From NCBI GenBank assembly GCA_018266915.1, contig JAFDZM010000076.1, positions 186,001-250,000 on the forward strand: DNA of 64,000 nucleotides. Direction: 5' to 3'. The stretch is from Bacteroidota bacterium (GTDB taxonomy: Bacteria; Bacteroidota; Bacteroidia; Sphingobacteriales; Sphingobacteriaceae). A program made the translations under genes and the position numbers. Shown piece after piece: positions 50,218-59,788 of this stretch. Below the pieces are notes generated by a model that was not told where the DNA came from, searched no databases, and saw nothing but the letters and a program-made list of their open reading frames with translations. Position 1 is the stretch's first letter, and each line of letters starts with the position of its first letter.

Positions 50218-52034
50218 ATAGGCGTACTTGTACTGCTTAAAAGAGTCTGCATTTTTTCGCGCAGTTCATCAGGTTTAAATGGTTTCGATACATAGTCGTT
50301 CATACCCGAACCAAACACACGCTCACGAATATCAAATAAGGCTGAAGCAGTCAATGCAATGATAGGGATATTGGCTTTCTTAGGATCCGGTAGTTTCCTG
50401 ATCTCAACAGCAGCATCAAAGCCGTTCAGTACCGGCATTTGCAGGTCCATCAGAATGATATCGAAGTTGCCGTACTGAACCATCTCGATTGCCCGCTCAC
50501 CGTTTTCAGCGATAGTTGGAACAATGTTCCATTTGGAGAACAGCTTTTTCATCAGCATTACATTCACCATATTGTCCTCGGCAATCAAAACGCGTGGAGT
50601 ACCTATACTCTCAACAGCTTTAGCAGTAGCAGCTATTACAGGCTGCTTTTCAGGCTCGGCAACACTTTCCGTAGTAACCGGGAACTCCATATTGAACGAA
50701 AACTCCGAACCCTTTGCAGGCTGGCTTTGTACGCTCATACGCAGATTCTGAAGCTCCAACAAGCGTTTTACAATGGCCAAACCTAATCCTGTACCACCAT
50801 ACTGACGGGTTGTAGTGATCGACTCCTGGGTAAACGGCTCGAAGATCATATCCAGGTTTTCCTTTTCGATACCGATGCCAGTATCCTTTACTGAAAAATC
50901 AACTGTGATAATATTGTGCCGGTCTTCCAGTTGGGTTACATTTACCCAAACGGTACCATTATGCGTAAACTTAATAGCGTTGCTTACGAGATTAAAGATA
51001 ATCTGGCTTAAACGTGTCGGGTCACCAAAAACATCCTTGTTGCGTAGGTTGTTATCAATCTCCAATATAAAATCGAGCCCTTTTTCTTCTGCTTTTAAAC
51101 GCTGACCGCCGCATACGTTTTGCATCAGTTCAACCAGGTTAAATTTGATGTTTTCGAACACTACCTTGCCCGATTCTATCTTGTTAAAATCAAGCACGTC
51201 ATTTACCAAAGCCAATAGATTATTAGCAGAAAACTTCAGAATTTCAAGGTTATCCTTTTGATCTGGTCGCGGGTTGCCCATCATCAGCAGGTTGGTCATA
51301 CCGATCACTGCATTCATGGGCGTGCGGATCTCGTGCGACATGGTAGAAAGAAACTCCGATTTGGCTTGTGAAGATTTCTCTGCCTTCTCCAATACTTTTT
51401 CCAACTCGACGTTCAGGCTGCCACGTTCTTCTGCGGTGACCTTTAACTGACGGATATTTTTTATAAAAGCCCTGTAAAAATAATTCTGGATAAAAATGAT
51501 AAATATAAACGTGGCGCAAATAGATATAATCTTGGTCGATTCATCCACCACCTTAGGTTTCAGTCCGATCACATAGCTGCTGTTAAACATCAGCACCAGG
51601 AATATCAGTATCGGAATAAGGTTCACCAGCGAATAAAATAAGCCGCAGGTTTGCCCAAGCATATAAAAACTGAATACAATGATCAGAAAGGTGATCTGTG
51701 CAGTAATAATATCGACACTCTGCAAAGTGATGAACACATTGGTAAGGTTCACCATAGTAGCCAGCACCAGCAAGATATGCGATATAATACCCCACCTCGG
51801 TCTGAAAGTAAGATATTTAAACAGGATCACAAGACTCAGGAATAGAAGGCTTGTGCTATAAGTAAGTATTTCCCTATGTTCTACATATAAATTGAGCCAT
51901 ACAGCGCCTACGGCTATAATTGCCAGCCATAAACCATAATATAATAAGCGTATCCGGGCCTGATCGAGAATGGTCTGATCTTTTGTGAGTATTTTATTAA
52001 CGGAAAAGTTAAAAAAACCTACGTCTTTGTTCAT
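50208..52034 (-). CDS. Membrane hybrid histidine kinase with one receiver
   Basis: The 608-residue protein has about six N-terminal membrane helices (about 30-190) and no periplasmic sensor domain. A short coiled coil leads to the kinase core: H234 in MSHEIRTPMNAV, N-box NLVSNAIKFT, G-boxes DTGIGIE and GTGLGL. A C-terminal receiver has D530 in LMDLQMPVLNG. Such hybrid kinases sense membrane or quinone state and pass phosphate to an HPt protein. No HPt or regulator gene is adjacent. It overlaps the convergent HsdR-N gene by 10 bp. Confidence 0.92.
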   Translation of the reverse strand: MNKDVGFFNFSVNKILTKDQTILDQARIRLLYYGLWLAIIAVGAVWLNLYVEHREILTYSTSLLFLSLVILFKYLTFRPRWGIISHILLVLATMVNLTNVFITLQSVDIITAQITFLIIVFSFYMLGQTCGLFYSLVNLIPILIFLVLMFNSSYVIGLKPKVVDESTKIISICATFIFIIFIQNYFYRAFIKNIRQLKVTAEERGSLNVELEKVLEKAEKSSQAKSEFLSTMSHEIRTPMNAVIGMTNLLMMGNPRPDQKDNLEILKFSANNLLALVNDVLDFNKIESGKVVFENIKFNLVELMQNVCGGQRLKAEEKGLDFILEIDNNLRNKDVFGDPTRLSQIIFNLVSNAIKFTHNGTVWVNVTQLEDRHNIITVDFSVKDTGIGIEKENLDMIFEPFTQESITTTRQYGGTGLGLAIVKRLLELQNLRMSVQSQPAKGSEFSFNMEFPVTTESVAEPEKQPVIAATAKAVESIGTPRVLIAEDNMVNVMLMKKLFSKWNIVPTIAENGERAIEMVQYGNFDIILMDLQMPVLNGFDAAVEIRKLPDPKKANIPIIALTASALFDIRERVFGSGMNDYVSKPFKPDELREKMQTLLSSTSTPIQT

Positions 52035-52135
52035 TTAAGAGGTATTACTATTTCTATAAATAGCAACATAAAATTACGATGGGCTGGCAGATCCGGCGTC
52101 ATCAATTTATCAAGATTGCCTCCATTTATTAACAA

Positions 52136-54781
52136 TTAACCTGCCAAAGAGTCCAGATTCTCTTCAATAATTTTCAACTTGGCTTCGGCGTCCGCTTTTT
52201 TCTTTAACTCATTCTCAATAATTTCCGGTTTTGCGTTATTCATAAACCGTTCATTACCAAGCTTCGCCTCAACCGACTTCAAGAAGCCAAGCAGGTATTC
52301 TTTCTCCTTATTTAACCGTTCAGTTTCTGCAACAGGGTCTATATTTTCTGTTAGCGGAATATAAAATTCATCTTTGGACACTATGAAACTAACCGCACCG
52401 GCAACTTTATCGTTCACTAAAGCGAACTCGCCAATGTTAGCTAATTTAGATATAATTAATTGATAATCTGAATATTCTATTTCAGAATTTACTTTAACCG
52501 ATAATGCCAGTGTTTCTTTCGGCGAAATTTGCTTGCTGTTTCTTGTGTTTCGGATATCGGTAATGATCTGTTTAACAGTCTCAATTTCACCCAAAAGTTG
52601 GGTATTTATTTGCCCGATTTCCGGCATTTGGGCAACAATACAGCAATCTTTGTCTCTGCGTTCGCCGAACAAATCATCATGCCATAGCTCTTCTGTAATG
52701 AACGGCATAAACGGATGCAGAATTTTCAAAACATCCTCAAAGAATTTGATGGTTTGCGTATAAGTCTCCCGGTCGATTGGGTGTTCGTAAGCCGGTTTGA
52801 TCATCTCTAAATACCAGGCGCAGAAATCATCCCAAACCAGTTTATAGGTAGCCATCAACGCATCAGATAACCTAAACTGTTCAAAGTTGCTTTCGATCTC
52901 ACTCAGAGCCTGGCTGAAGCGGCTTTTGAACCAGTCGATGGTTACTTTATTTGTATTTTCTAACTGATCATCAACCTGCCAGCCCCTAACCAAACGGAAC
53001 GCATTTAATACCTTGTTCCAAAAGTTACGTCCCTGTAAACAATGGTCTTCGTCAAACATCAGGTCGTTACCGGCAGGTGAACTTAATAGCATACCTACAC
53101 GCACTCCATCTGCACCATATTTCTCGATCAATCCAAGCGGATCAGGTGAGTTACCTAATGACTTGGACATCTTACGGCCCAGTTTATCGCGAACGATACC
53201 TGTCAGATATACGTTCCTGAACGGCACTTCTCCCCTAAACTCATGCCCTGCCATGATCATACGCGCAACCCAAAAGAATAGTATTTCGGGCGCCGTTACC
53301 AGGTCATTGGTTGGATAATAATAGTTGATGTCAGCATTGTTCGGGTCTTTAAAACCGTCGAATACCGAAATCGGCCATAACCATGAGGAGAACCAGGTGT
53401 CTACTACGTCCTCTTCTTGCTTCAAATCCTCAGATTTGAGATTTGAGTCCCGATAGCTATCGGAATGAGATTTGAGATACTTGGCTAATTCAAATGCTTC
53501 TTCCCTGCTTTTTGCGATCACATATTGACCGTCAGGTAGATACCATGCCGGTATGCGTTGCCCCCACCAAAGCTGACGACTGATCGTCCAATCATGAACG
53601 TTCTCCATCCAGTGTCGGTAGGTATTTACGAATTTATCCGGGATCAGCTTAATGTCGCCTTTCAATACATAGTCCAATGCTGGCTTAGCCATCGCTTCCA
53701 TTTTGCAGAACCATTGCATCGAAAGCTTTGGCTCGATCACCGCATCGGTACGTTCTGAAAAACCGATCTGCGATTTGTAATCTTCAACTTTTTCCAGTTG
53801 GCCGGCTTCTTCCAGTAAAACAGCTATCTTTTTACGTGCTGCAAAACGGTCTACCCCAACTAATATTTCAGCCTTCTCATTTAGCGTACCATCATCGTTT
53901 AGGATATCGATAACTGGTAAGTTATGTTTAATACCCAGGTTATAGTCATTCAAATCGTGTGCGGGGGTAACCTTCAAGCACCCGGTACCAAAATCCATCT
54001 CTACATATTCATCCAATATGATCGGAATTTCGCGATTGATCAAAGGAATAATTGCCTTTTTACCGTGTAAATGCTTATACCGCTCATCGTTCGGGTTGAT
54101 ACAAATTGCTGTATCCGCCATAATAGTTTCAGGACGTGTAGTAGCAATGGTAAGATGACCAGCACCCGCAACTTTATACTGTATATAGTAGAGCTTTTGG
54201 TTAACTTCTTTACGATTTACCTCTTCATCAGAAACCGCAGTTTTTCCCTGCGGATCCCAGTTTACCATACGCACACCACGGTATATCCAGCCTTTTTTAT
54301 ACAGATGAATAAAGGTATCGATCACGGCTTCGGACAGGTCCTCGTCCATCGTAAAGCGCGTGCGGTCCCAATCGCAGGATGCACCTAGTTTTTTTAATTG
54401 TTCAAGGATGATACCGCCGTATTTCTCTTTCCACTCCCAGGCATATTTCAAAAACTCCTCACGGGTAAGGTCTTTTTTGCTGATACCTTTTTCCTTCAGC
54501 ATAGCTACTACCTTAGCTTCGGTAGCTATACTGGCGTGATCGGTTCCCGGTACCCAGCAGGCATTTTTACCCTTCATACGGGCGCGACGTACCAGCACAT
54601 CCTGTATGGTATTATTCAGCATATGCCCCATGTGCAGAACGCCGGTAACATTTGGCGGAGGAATGACTATCGTATAGGGCTCACGCTCGTCAGGCACCGA
54701 CCTGAAAAACTTATGATCTAACCAATACTGATACCATTTCTCTTCTGCTTCTGTGGGCTGATACGTTTTAGCAATATTCAT
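52136..54781 (-). CDS. valS: Valine--tRNA ligase
   Basis: The first ATG (54781, MNIAKTYQPTEAEEKWYQYW) is the real start; the TTG nine bases upstream is part of the promoter. The 881-residue enzyme has the HIGH motif in PPNVTGVLHMGHMLN, the editing domain, DTWFSSWLWPIS, KMSKSLGNSPDP, the anticodon-binding domain and a C-terminal coiled-coil arm. It charges tRNA-Val in the cytoplasm. A stretch coding for KSHSDSYRDSNLKSEDLK lies in a normally short connecting loop before DTWFSSWL and comes from a palindromic repeat (53438-53476). Confidence 0.96.
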   Translation of the reverse strand: MNIAKTYQPTEAEEKWYQYWLDHKFFRSVPDEREPYTIVIPPPNVTGVLHMGHMLNNTIQDVLVRRARMKGKNACWVPGTDHASIATEAKVVAMLKEKGISKKDLTREEFLKYAWEWKEKYGGIILEQLKKLGASCDWDRTRFTMDEDLSEAVIDTFIHLYKKGWIYRGVRMVNWDPQGKTAVSDEEVNRKEVNQKLYYIQYKVAGAGHLTIATTRPETIMADTAICINPNDERYKHLHGKKAIIPLINREIPIILDEYVEMDFGTGCLKVTPAHDLNDYNLGIKHNLPVIDILNDDGTLNEKAEILVGVDRFAARKKIAVLLEEAGQLEKVEDYKSQIGFSERTDAVIEPKLSMQWFCKMEAMAKPALDYVLKGDIKLIPDKFVNTYRHWMENVHDWTISRQLWWGQRIPAWYLPDGQYVIAKSREEAFELAKYLKSHSDSYRDSNLKSEDLKQEEDVVDTWFSSWLWPISVFDGFKDPNNADINYYYPTNDLVTAPEILFFWVARMIMAGHEFRGEVPFRNVYLTGIVRDKLGRKMSKSLGNSPDPLGLIEKYGADGVRVGMLLSSPAGNDLMFDEDHCLQGRNFWNKVLNAFRLVRGWQVDDQLENTNKVTIDWFKSRFSQALSEIESNFEQFRLSDALMATYKLVWDDFCAWYLEMIKPAYEHPIDRETYTQTIKFFEDVLKILHPFMPFITEELWHDDLFGERRDKDCCIVAQMPEIGQINTQLLGEIETVKQIITDIRNTRNSKQISPKETLALSVKVNSEIEYSDYQLIISKLANIGEFALVNDKVAGAVSFIVSKDEFYIPLTENIDPVAETERLNKEKEYLLGFLKSVEAKLGNERFMNNAKPEIIENELKKKADAEAKLKIIEENLDSLAG
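53438..53476. repeat. CGATAGCTATCG palindrome with flanking direct repeats, inside valS
   Basis: The palindrome TCCCGATAGCTATCGGAA (53448-53465) is flanked by the 10-bp direct repeats GAGATTTGAG (53438-53447 and 53467-53476). It is read through in frame by valS. Confidence 0.75.
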
Positions 54782-54787
54782 AGCCCG

Positions 54788-54795
54788 CAAAAATA
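54788..54795 (-). promoter_or_regulatory. Putative -7 element of valS
   Basis: Minus-strand TATTTTTG fits TAnnTTTG and ends six bases before the valS ATG, again implying a nearly leaderless mRNA. Confidence 0.6.
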
Positions 54796-54805
54796 GGCAA
54801 TTTAA

Positions 54806-54902
54806 GCCTCACCCCCAACCCCTCTCCAAATGGAGAGTGGCTTTTATTTTCCGGGATAATTTTTAAATTCTCCCCTATCGGGGGAGATTTAGAGGGGGCT
54901 CC
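54806..54902. repeat. Paired-hairpin palindromic element, copy 3
   Basis: GCCTCACCCCCAACCCC ... hairpin CTCTCC-AAAT-GGAGAG ... hairpin TCTCCCC-TATC-GGGGGAGA ... AGAGGGGGCTCC, about 97 bp. Its reverse complement matches the element in the peptide synthetase gene over most of its length. It lies upstream of valS and of the M13 peptidase. Confidence 0.8.
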
Positions 54903-55101
54903 ATCACAACATTTTTACAATTTGGCAGTTTATATGTTATACTGTTATGAAAACTATATCTGCTCATAAATTTTGGGACATTGTGCTGCGGAGATCGGGA
55001 ATCTACGCTGTGCTCTGCTGGTTTAACCGCTAAACCATCCTGTTAATTGTTGCATCTGTTGGGGTTATTTCTTTATCTTCAACCTTTCTCAACTAATTGA
55101 C

Positions 55102-57159
55102 ATGAAATTAAATATTACAAGCCTGGTTCTGTCAGGCGCAGTACTTTTTTCGGCTTTTGCGTTCGCACCGGATGGTGGCAAAACCAACGCAGGCGGCCCT
55201 CCAACCAAGTTTATCGATCCGGCTAACATGGATCTTTCCGTTAAACCTGGAGACGATTTTTTTGAATATGCCAACGGCACCTGGTTAAAAGAAAACCCGA
55301 TCCCGGCTAAAGAGACCCGCTGGGGTAGCTTTAATATCCTTCGCCAGGAAAATACCGACAAATTACTTAAACTGCTTACCGAGGTAAGCAATACTTCCGG
55401 TCAGCCAAAAGGCAGCCTTAAACAACGTGTGGGCGATCTGTATGCAAGTGGAATGGATAGCCTGACTATTGAAAAACTGGGTTATACTCCTATTAAGCCT
55501 GAGCTCGCGCGCATCCAAAAGATCAATGATCTGAATGGGGTAATTAACGAAATGGTGTACGAACGTGTTAATGGCGAAGGCAGTCCGCTGTTTGGATTTT
55601 TTGTTGGGGCCGATTCAAAGCACCCGACTAAAAACATTGTGCAGTTTGGCCAGGGTGGAACCAGTCTGCCGGACAGGGACAATTATTTAAAAGACGATGC
55701 CCGTACCAAAAAGATACAGGACGCCTACAAACATTACATTGTAACACTGTTTACCTTAACCGGTACCAGCGATGCTGATGCTCAGAAAAATGCCGAAACC
55801 ATTTTCGATATTGAAACCAAACTGGCGAAAGCGCAAATGAGCCGCGTTGCTATGCGCGACCCGAATAAAACCTACAACAGGTTTGCTGTAACCGATTTTA
55901 ATAAAACCACACCTCACCTTAACTGGGCACAGTTGATGCCACAAATGAGCGTGACCGGGCAGGATACGGTGTTGGTGGCTCAGCCAGATTTCTTTGCTAC
56001 TGCTGATGCCTTGCTGGCAGCAACTCCAGTAGCCGACTGGAAAACTTACCTGCAATGGAACATACTTAAAGGATCAGCCGGTGCATTAAGCTCGCCGTTT
56101 GTGAAAGCGAATTTTGAGTTTAGCAGCACATTGAGCGGACAGAAAGTTCAGACTCCACGCAATGAGCGGATGTCGGGAATGGTGGATGGTAGCGTTGGTG
56201 AATTACTTGGACAATTATATGTAGAAAAATACTTTACTCCAGCCGCCAAGCAGTATATGGTAAACCTGGTGAATAACCTGAAAGAAACTTTGGGCGAACG
56301 CATTCAGCATCTTGACTGGATGAGCGAAGCCACAAAGGAAAAGGCGCTTAAAAAGCTGGCAGCATTCTTTGTAAAGATTGGTTACCCTGATAAATGGCAA
56401 ACTTATACCGGTTTGGAAATAGTACGGAGTGATTATGCAGGTAACCTGCGTCGTATATCTAAATGGAGATATAATTTTAGCATCAGTCAGTTGGGCAAAC
56501 CGGTTGACAAAACCCGCTGGGGTATGACGCCGCCGACAGTAAATGCTTCTTACAGTCCAAACTATAATGGCATTACTTTCCCTGCAGGGATCTTACAGTT
56601 TCCGTTCTTCGATTTCGGCGCTGATGATGCGGTAAATTATGGTGGCATTGGCGCAGTGATAGGTCACGAGATGACCCATGGTTTTGATGATGAAGGTCGC
56701 CAATTTGACGGTGACGGTACTTTGCGCGACTGGTGGACCAAAGATGATGCCGACAAATTTAAAATGCGTGCCGACCAGGTTGTAGCACAATACAATGCGT
56801 TTACTGTTGTTGACACACTACACGTAAATGGCAAACTAACCCTTGGTGAAAATCTTGCCGATCTGGGTGGATTAAACGTAGCTTATGCCGCTTTCAAGAA
56901 AACCAAGCAGGGACAATCAAACGAAAAGATTGACGGGTTTACGCCTGATCAGCGTTTCTTCCTGTCATGGGCGCAGGTTTGGAGAAGCGAGCAAAGGCCA
57001 GAAGCCGCGGCACAACGTATTTTGACCGACCCTCACTCGCCTGAGCAATACCGTTGCAATGCACCTATACAAAATATGGATGCATGGTATGCCGCGTTTA
57101 ATATTCAGCCGGGCGATAAGAATTATAAGAAGCCGGAGGATAGGATAAAGGTGTGGTGA
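55102..57159 (+). CDS. M13 family zinc metallopeptidase
   Basis: A 685-residue secreted peptidase with a signal peptide (LVLSGAVLFSAFAFA). The neprilysin-like domain carries the zinc site H522-E523-M-T-H526 and the third ligand E583 in ENLADLGGLNVAY. VNASYSPNYNGITFPAGILQ and the C-terminal region HSPEQYRCNAPIQNMDAWYAAF are further M13 hallmarks. It cleaves peptides in the periplasm or at the surface. It is followed by a clear terminator and stands alone. The region 54903-55101 upstream contains no gene. Confidence 0.95.
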   Translation: MKLNITSLVLSGAVLFSAFAFAPDGGKTNAGGPPTKFIDPANMDLSVKPGDDFFEYANGTWLKENPIPAKETRWGSFNILRQENTDKLLKLLTEVSNTSGQPKGSLKQRVGDLYASGMDSLTIEKLGYTPIKPELARIQKINDLNGVINEMVYERVNGEGSPLFGFFVGADSKHPTKNIVQFGQGGTSLPDRDNYLKDDARTKKIQDAYKHYIVTLFTLTGTSDADAQKNAETIFDIETKLAKAQMSRVAMRDPNKTYNRFAVTDFNKTTPHLNWAQLMPQMSVTGQDTVLVAQPDFFATADALLAATPVADWKTYLQWNILKGSAGALSSPFVKANFEFSSTLSGQKVQTPRNERMSGMVDGSVGELLGQLYVEKYFTPAAKQYMVNLVNNLKETLGERIQHLDWMSEATKEKALKKLAAFFVKIGYPDKWQTYTGLEIVRSDYAGNLRRISKWRYNFSISQLGKPVDKTRWGMTPPTVNASYSPNYNGITFPAGILQFPFFDFGADDAVNYGGIGAVIGHEMTHGFDDEGRQFDGDGTLRDWWTKDDADKFKMRADQVVAQYNAFTVVDTLHVNGKLTLGENLADLGGLNVAYAAFKKTKQGQSNEKIDGFTPDQRFFLSWAQVWRSEQRPEAAAQRILTDPHSPEQYRCNAPIQNMDAWYAAFNIQPGDKNYKKPEDRIKVW

Positions 57160-57162
57160 TTT

Positions 57163-57199
57163 GAACTGTGAGTTTTGAGCCTTAAGTTCTGAGTTATAA
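57163..57199. repeat. GAGTTTTGAG word repeat
   Basis: ACTGTGAGTTTTGAGCCTTA followed by AGTTCTGAGTT, a short reiterated word directly after the M13 stop codon. Confidence 0.4.
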
Positions 57200-57203
57200 A
57201 GTC

Positions 57204-57236
57204 AAAGCCTGGTTGAGAGACTGGGCTTTATTTTTT
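57204..57236 (+). terminator. Intrinsic terminator of the M13 gene
   Basis: AAAGCCTGGT and ACTGGGCTTT form a 10-bp stem (two G-T pairs) with loop TGAGAG, followed by ATTTTTT. Confidence 0.8.
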
Positions 57237-57249
57237 AGAGCTTCAACTT

Positions 57250-58185
57250 TTAAGAATTTACCACAACACCAAGCTTGCCTAAAAAGTCATCATCCACACT
57301 CCCGTCATTCTCAGACATAAATTTATTTACCTTATCTGTTTCCTTTTGAAAAGCTTCTTTAAGCGCTCTTTTCTTCAGCGTTATTTTCTGTAGTTGTTTG
57401 GTCTGAACATTAAATACATAGTATTCAGCCTCGTCCGAGTATTCATCATAATCCTGGCCTATATCTCCTGCAGCAGTATGTGCTACCCCTGATGATGAAA
57501 AATTCGTTCTGATGAGCTTTACTATTTTGTATTTAGGGCCACTTGCCAAAACTTGCACATAGTGAATTTTATCGATCTCAGGCACCTGCTCAAAATCATA
57601 CCGCCGGTCTGTTTTATCATATAATGTGAACGACTTGATCTGCTCCCTGTTAACCTCCCTTACAGTCTGCTTGTCGACAGTTAATAACACAAATCCGCTT
57701 ACTTTTTCGTAATTGAAAAGACAATTTTTGTTATAGAATTTTTTGCCATCCGCGTAAGTAAAATATCCCGGGACAAAAGCATCCAGCAGGTATCTGCTTC
57801 CAACTAAATACGCGTTTCGCCTAACCACTGCTACCCTGCCATCGGCTGTCATGGCAGTACGCACACCAAGGCCGATTGTTTCCACAGGAAGGCTTACTAC
57901 TGGTTTTAAATCGATCTGTGGATTTTGGCTGATCATGTTAGCGTCAATCAGCGTATCGCGGTAACCATCGAACTGGACCATCAATTTAGAGTCGGGATGA
58001 GTGGCTATGGTGAAGTCGCCAACTGAATCGGTAAATGCAATGTTATTGTACTTGCTATCAGCAATCATTGCATAATGCAATAATTTACCGTTTTCGCCCT
58101 GAACTGTGCCCTTAATGTCATTATTTTGCGCAGATGCAGTTTGAAACCCAAGCGCCACGAAGAAAAGCAGTAAAAGAATTTTCAT
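57250..58185 (-). CDS. Secreted CarboxypepD-regulatory-like protein
   Basis: The 311-residue protein has a signal peptide (KILLLLFFVALGFQTASAQ). An N-terminal Ig-like carboxypeptidase-regulatory-like domain spans about 22-95 (IKGTVQGENGKLLHYAMIADSK, AFTDSVGDFTIAT). The remaining two thirds (FVLLTVDKQTVREVNREQIKSF, KIHYVQVLASGPKYKIVKLIR) has no family I know. It is probably periplasmic or surface-attached. Monocistronic, convergent with the M13 gene. Confidence 0.75.
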   Translation of the reverse strand: MKILLLLFFVALGFQTASAQNNDIKGTVQGENGKLLHYAMIADSKYNNIAFTDSVGDFTIATHPDSKLMVQFDGYRDTLIDANMISQNPQIDLKPVVSLPVETIGLGVRTAMTADGRVAVVRRNAYLVGSRYLLDAFVPGYFTYADGKKFYNKNCLFNYEKVSGFVLLTVDKQTVREVNREQIKSFTLYDKTDRRYDFEQVPEIDKIHYVQVLASGPKYKIVKLIRTNFSSSGVAHTAAGDIGQDYDEYSDEAEYYVFNVQTKQLQKITLKKRALKEAFQKETDKVNKFMSENDGSVDDDFLGKLGVVVNS

Positions 58186-58366
58186 ACAAATTTAAAAGAT
58201 AAGGCAATTAGCTATTACTAAACTTATAGTTATACTGCAAGAATGCAAATTTCCGCGAATTTTAAAAGTAGAATATTTGTTACAAAACGAAAACGTACAG
58301 CTCATTAGGCAGAAAATGACATTTCATCAACATTACAGCATTTCAAACTTTACAACAAGCAAACAC

Positions 58367-58401
58367 TTACAACCTCTGCAACATTTACAACCTCTGCAAC
58401 A
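58367..58401. repeat. Tandem 17-bp direct repeat
   Basis: TTACAACCTCTGCAACA occurs at 58367-58383 and 58385-58401, period 18, directly before the -7 element of the MBL gene. The rest of 58186-58366 is AT-rich without clear content. Confidence 0.7.
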
Positions 58402-58406
58402 AATCT

Positions 58407-58414
58407 TATCTTTG
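58407..58414 (+). promoter_or_regulatory. Putative -7 element of the MBL-rhodanese gene
   Basis: TATCTTTG fits TAnnTTTG and ends 10 bases before the ATG at 58425. Confidence 0.6.
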
Positions 58415-58424
58415 TTTATTATTT

Positions 58425-59780
58425 ATGATCATCCACCAATTTTACGATAAGGGCTTGGCCCATGCATCTTATGCTGTGATCAGGTTAGGAAAAATGATTG
58501 TTGTCGATCCTGCCCGCGACCCACAGCCCTATTATGATTTTGCTGAATTGAATAATGCCGACATTATTGGCGTTATAGAAACACATCCGCATGCCGATTT
58601 TGTAAGTTCTCATTTAGAAATACATCAAACTACCGGGGCAACCATCTATGCCAGCAAATTGTTGGGTGCCGAATACCCGCATGAAGGATTTGACGATGGG
58701 GATACCATTCAATTAGCTGACATCAAGCTCAAAGCATTGAATACACCCGGCCATTCGCCCGATTCTATCTGCATCCTGGTTCAGGATGAGGATGGGAATG
58801 ATAAAGCTATTTTTACCGGTGATACTTTGTTTGTAGGCGATGTCGGTCGCCCTGACCTGCGCGAGAATGTGGGTAACATCACAGCAGCTAAAGAAAAACT
58901 GGCCCGGCAGATGTACCACTCTACCCGCGAAAAACTGATGACGCTTCCGCATAGCGTTACAGTTTATCCGGCACACGGCCCAGGCTCTTTATGCGGTAAA
59001 AATTTAAGTCCTGATCTGCAGACCACCATTGGACGTGAGCTGCGCGAGAATTATGCCCTGCAGTTAATGGACGAACTGACCTTTGTAAATACTTTAACTG
59101 CCGACCAGCCTTTTATACCCAAATATTTCGGGCATGATGTAGATACCAATAAAAAAGGGGCTGAGCCTTTTGCTGAGAGCATTGCCGCCGTGCCAAGAAT
59201 TGGAAGGAACTCTCCTTTACAAGCAGGTGTCTTAGTAGTTGATACACGCCCGAAAGACCAATTCAGAAAAGGTCATATAAAAGGGGCATTTAACATCCAG
59301 GATGGCGGTAAATTCGAAACCTGGCTGGGCTCCATCATTGGGCCTGATGAAGCCTTTTATCTTATAGCTGAGAACGAAGGTGCTATGGATATTGTAATTA
59401 AGAAAGCAGCTAAAATCGGTTACGAAAAGAATATAAAGGCCGCCTTATTGAATCCCGATAATGCATTTGAAACATTGCCCGAACTTGAAAATTTTACCGC
59501 AGAAAACTTTCAGCCTGAAAAATATACAATAGTAGACGTGAGAAACTGGGGCGAGATTAATATCGGTAAGATATTCCCACACGCCATTGCCATCCCTCTC
59601 CCTGAATTGCGGGAATGGGGTAATGAAATTCCTGTACACCGCCCTATCGTTGTGCATTGTGCGGCCGGATACCGTTCGGCTGCTGCTACAAGTATTATTG
59701 CCGGTAAAATAACATCGGTACCGGTATATGATTTGGGAGAAGCTATTACTGAGGTTGGAAGTCAGCGGTCAGAAGTCTGA
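58425..59780 (+). CDS. MBL-fold / rhodanese fusion protein (persulfide dioxygenase-like)
   Basis: A 451-residue protein. The metallo-beta-lactamase domain (about 1-240) has ETHPHADFVSSHLE, NTPGHSPDSICIL, FTGDTLFVGDVGRPDL and VYPAHGPGS, the metal ligands of ETHE1/CstB-type persulfide dioxygenases. Two rhodanese domains follow: the first (about 260-345) lacks the active cysteine, the second (about 360-445) has the CAAGYRS loop. Such fusions oxidise persulfides and move sulfane sulfur. The last residues (VGSQRSEV) are encoded by a GAAGTCAG word repeat, so the original stop was probably elsewhere. mnmD follows after 8 bp. Confidence 0.9.
   Translation: MIIHQFYDKGLAHASYAVIRLGKMIVVDPARDPQPYYDFAELNNADIIGVIETHPHADFVSSHLEIHQTTGATIYASKLLGAEYPHEGFDDGDTIQLADIKLKALNTPGHSPDSICILVQDEDGNDKAIFTGDTLFVGDVGRPDLRENVGNITAAKEKLARQMYHSTREKLMTLPHSVTVYPAHGPGSLCGKNLSPDLQTTIGRELRENYALQLMDELTFVNTLTADQPFIPKYFGHDVDTNKKGAEPFAESIAAVPRIGRNSPLQAGVLVVDTRPKDQFRKGHIKGAFNIQDGGKFETWLGSIIGPDEAFYLIAENEGAMDIVIKKAAKIGYEKNIKAALLNPDNAFETLPELENFTAENFQPEKYTIVDVRNWGEINIGKIFPHAIAIPLPELREWGNEIPVHRPIVVHCAAGYRSAAATSIIAGKITSVPVYDLGEAITEVGSQRSEV
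59752..59780. repeat. GAAGTCAG word repeat at the gene end
   Basis: GTTGGAAGTCAGCGGTCAGA followed by AGTCTGA. The last two turns of the word code for the C-terminus and supply the stop of the MBL-rhodanese gene. Confidence 0.5.
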
Positions 59781-59788
59781 GCTATTTC

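Noticed and set aside
58367..58401. Short tandem repeat resembling a CRISPR unit
   Set aside because: Only two copies, period 18, no spacers and no cas genes.
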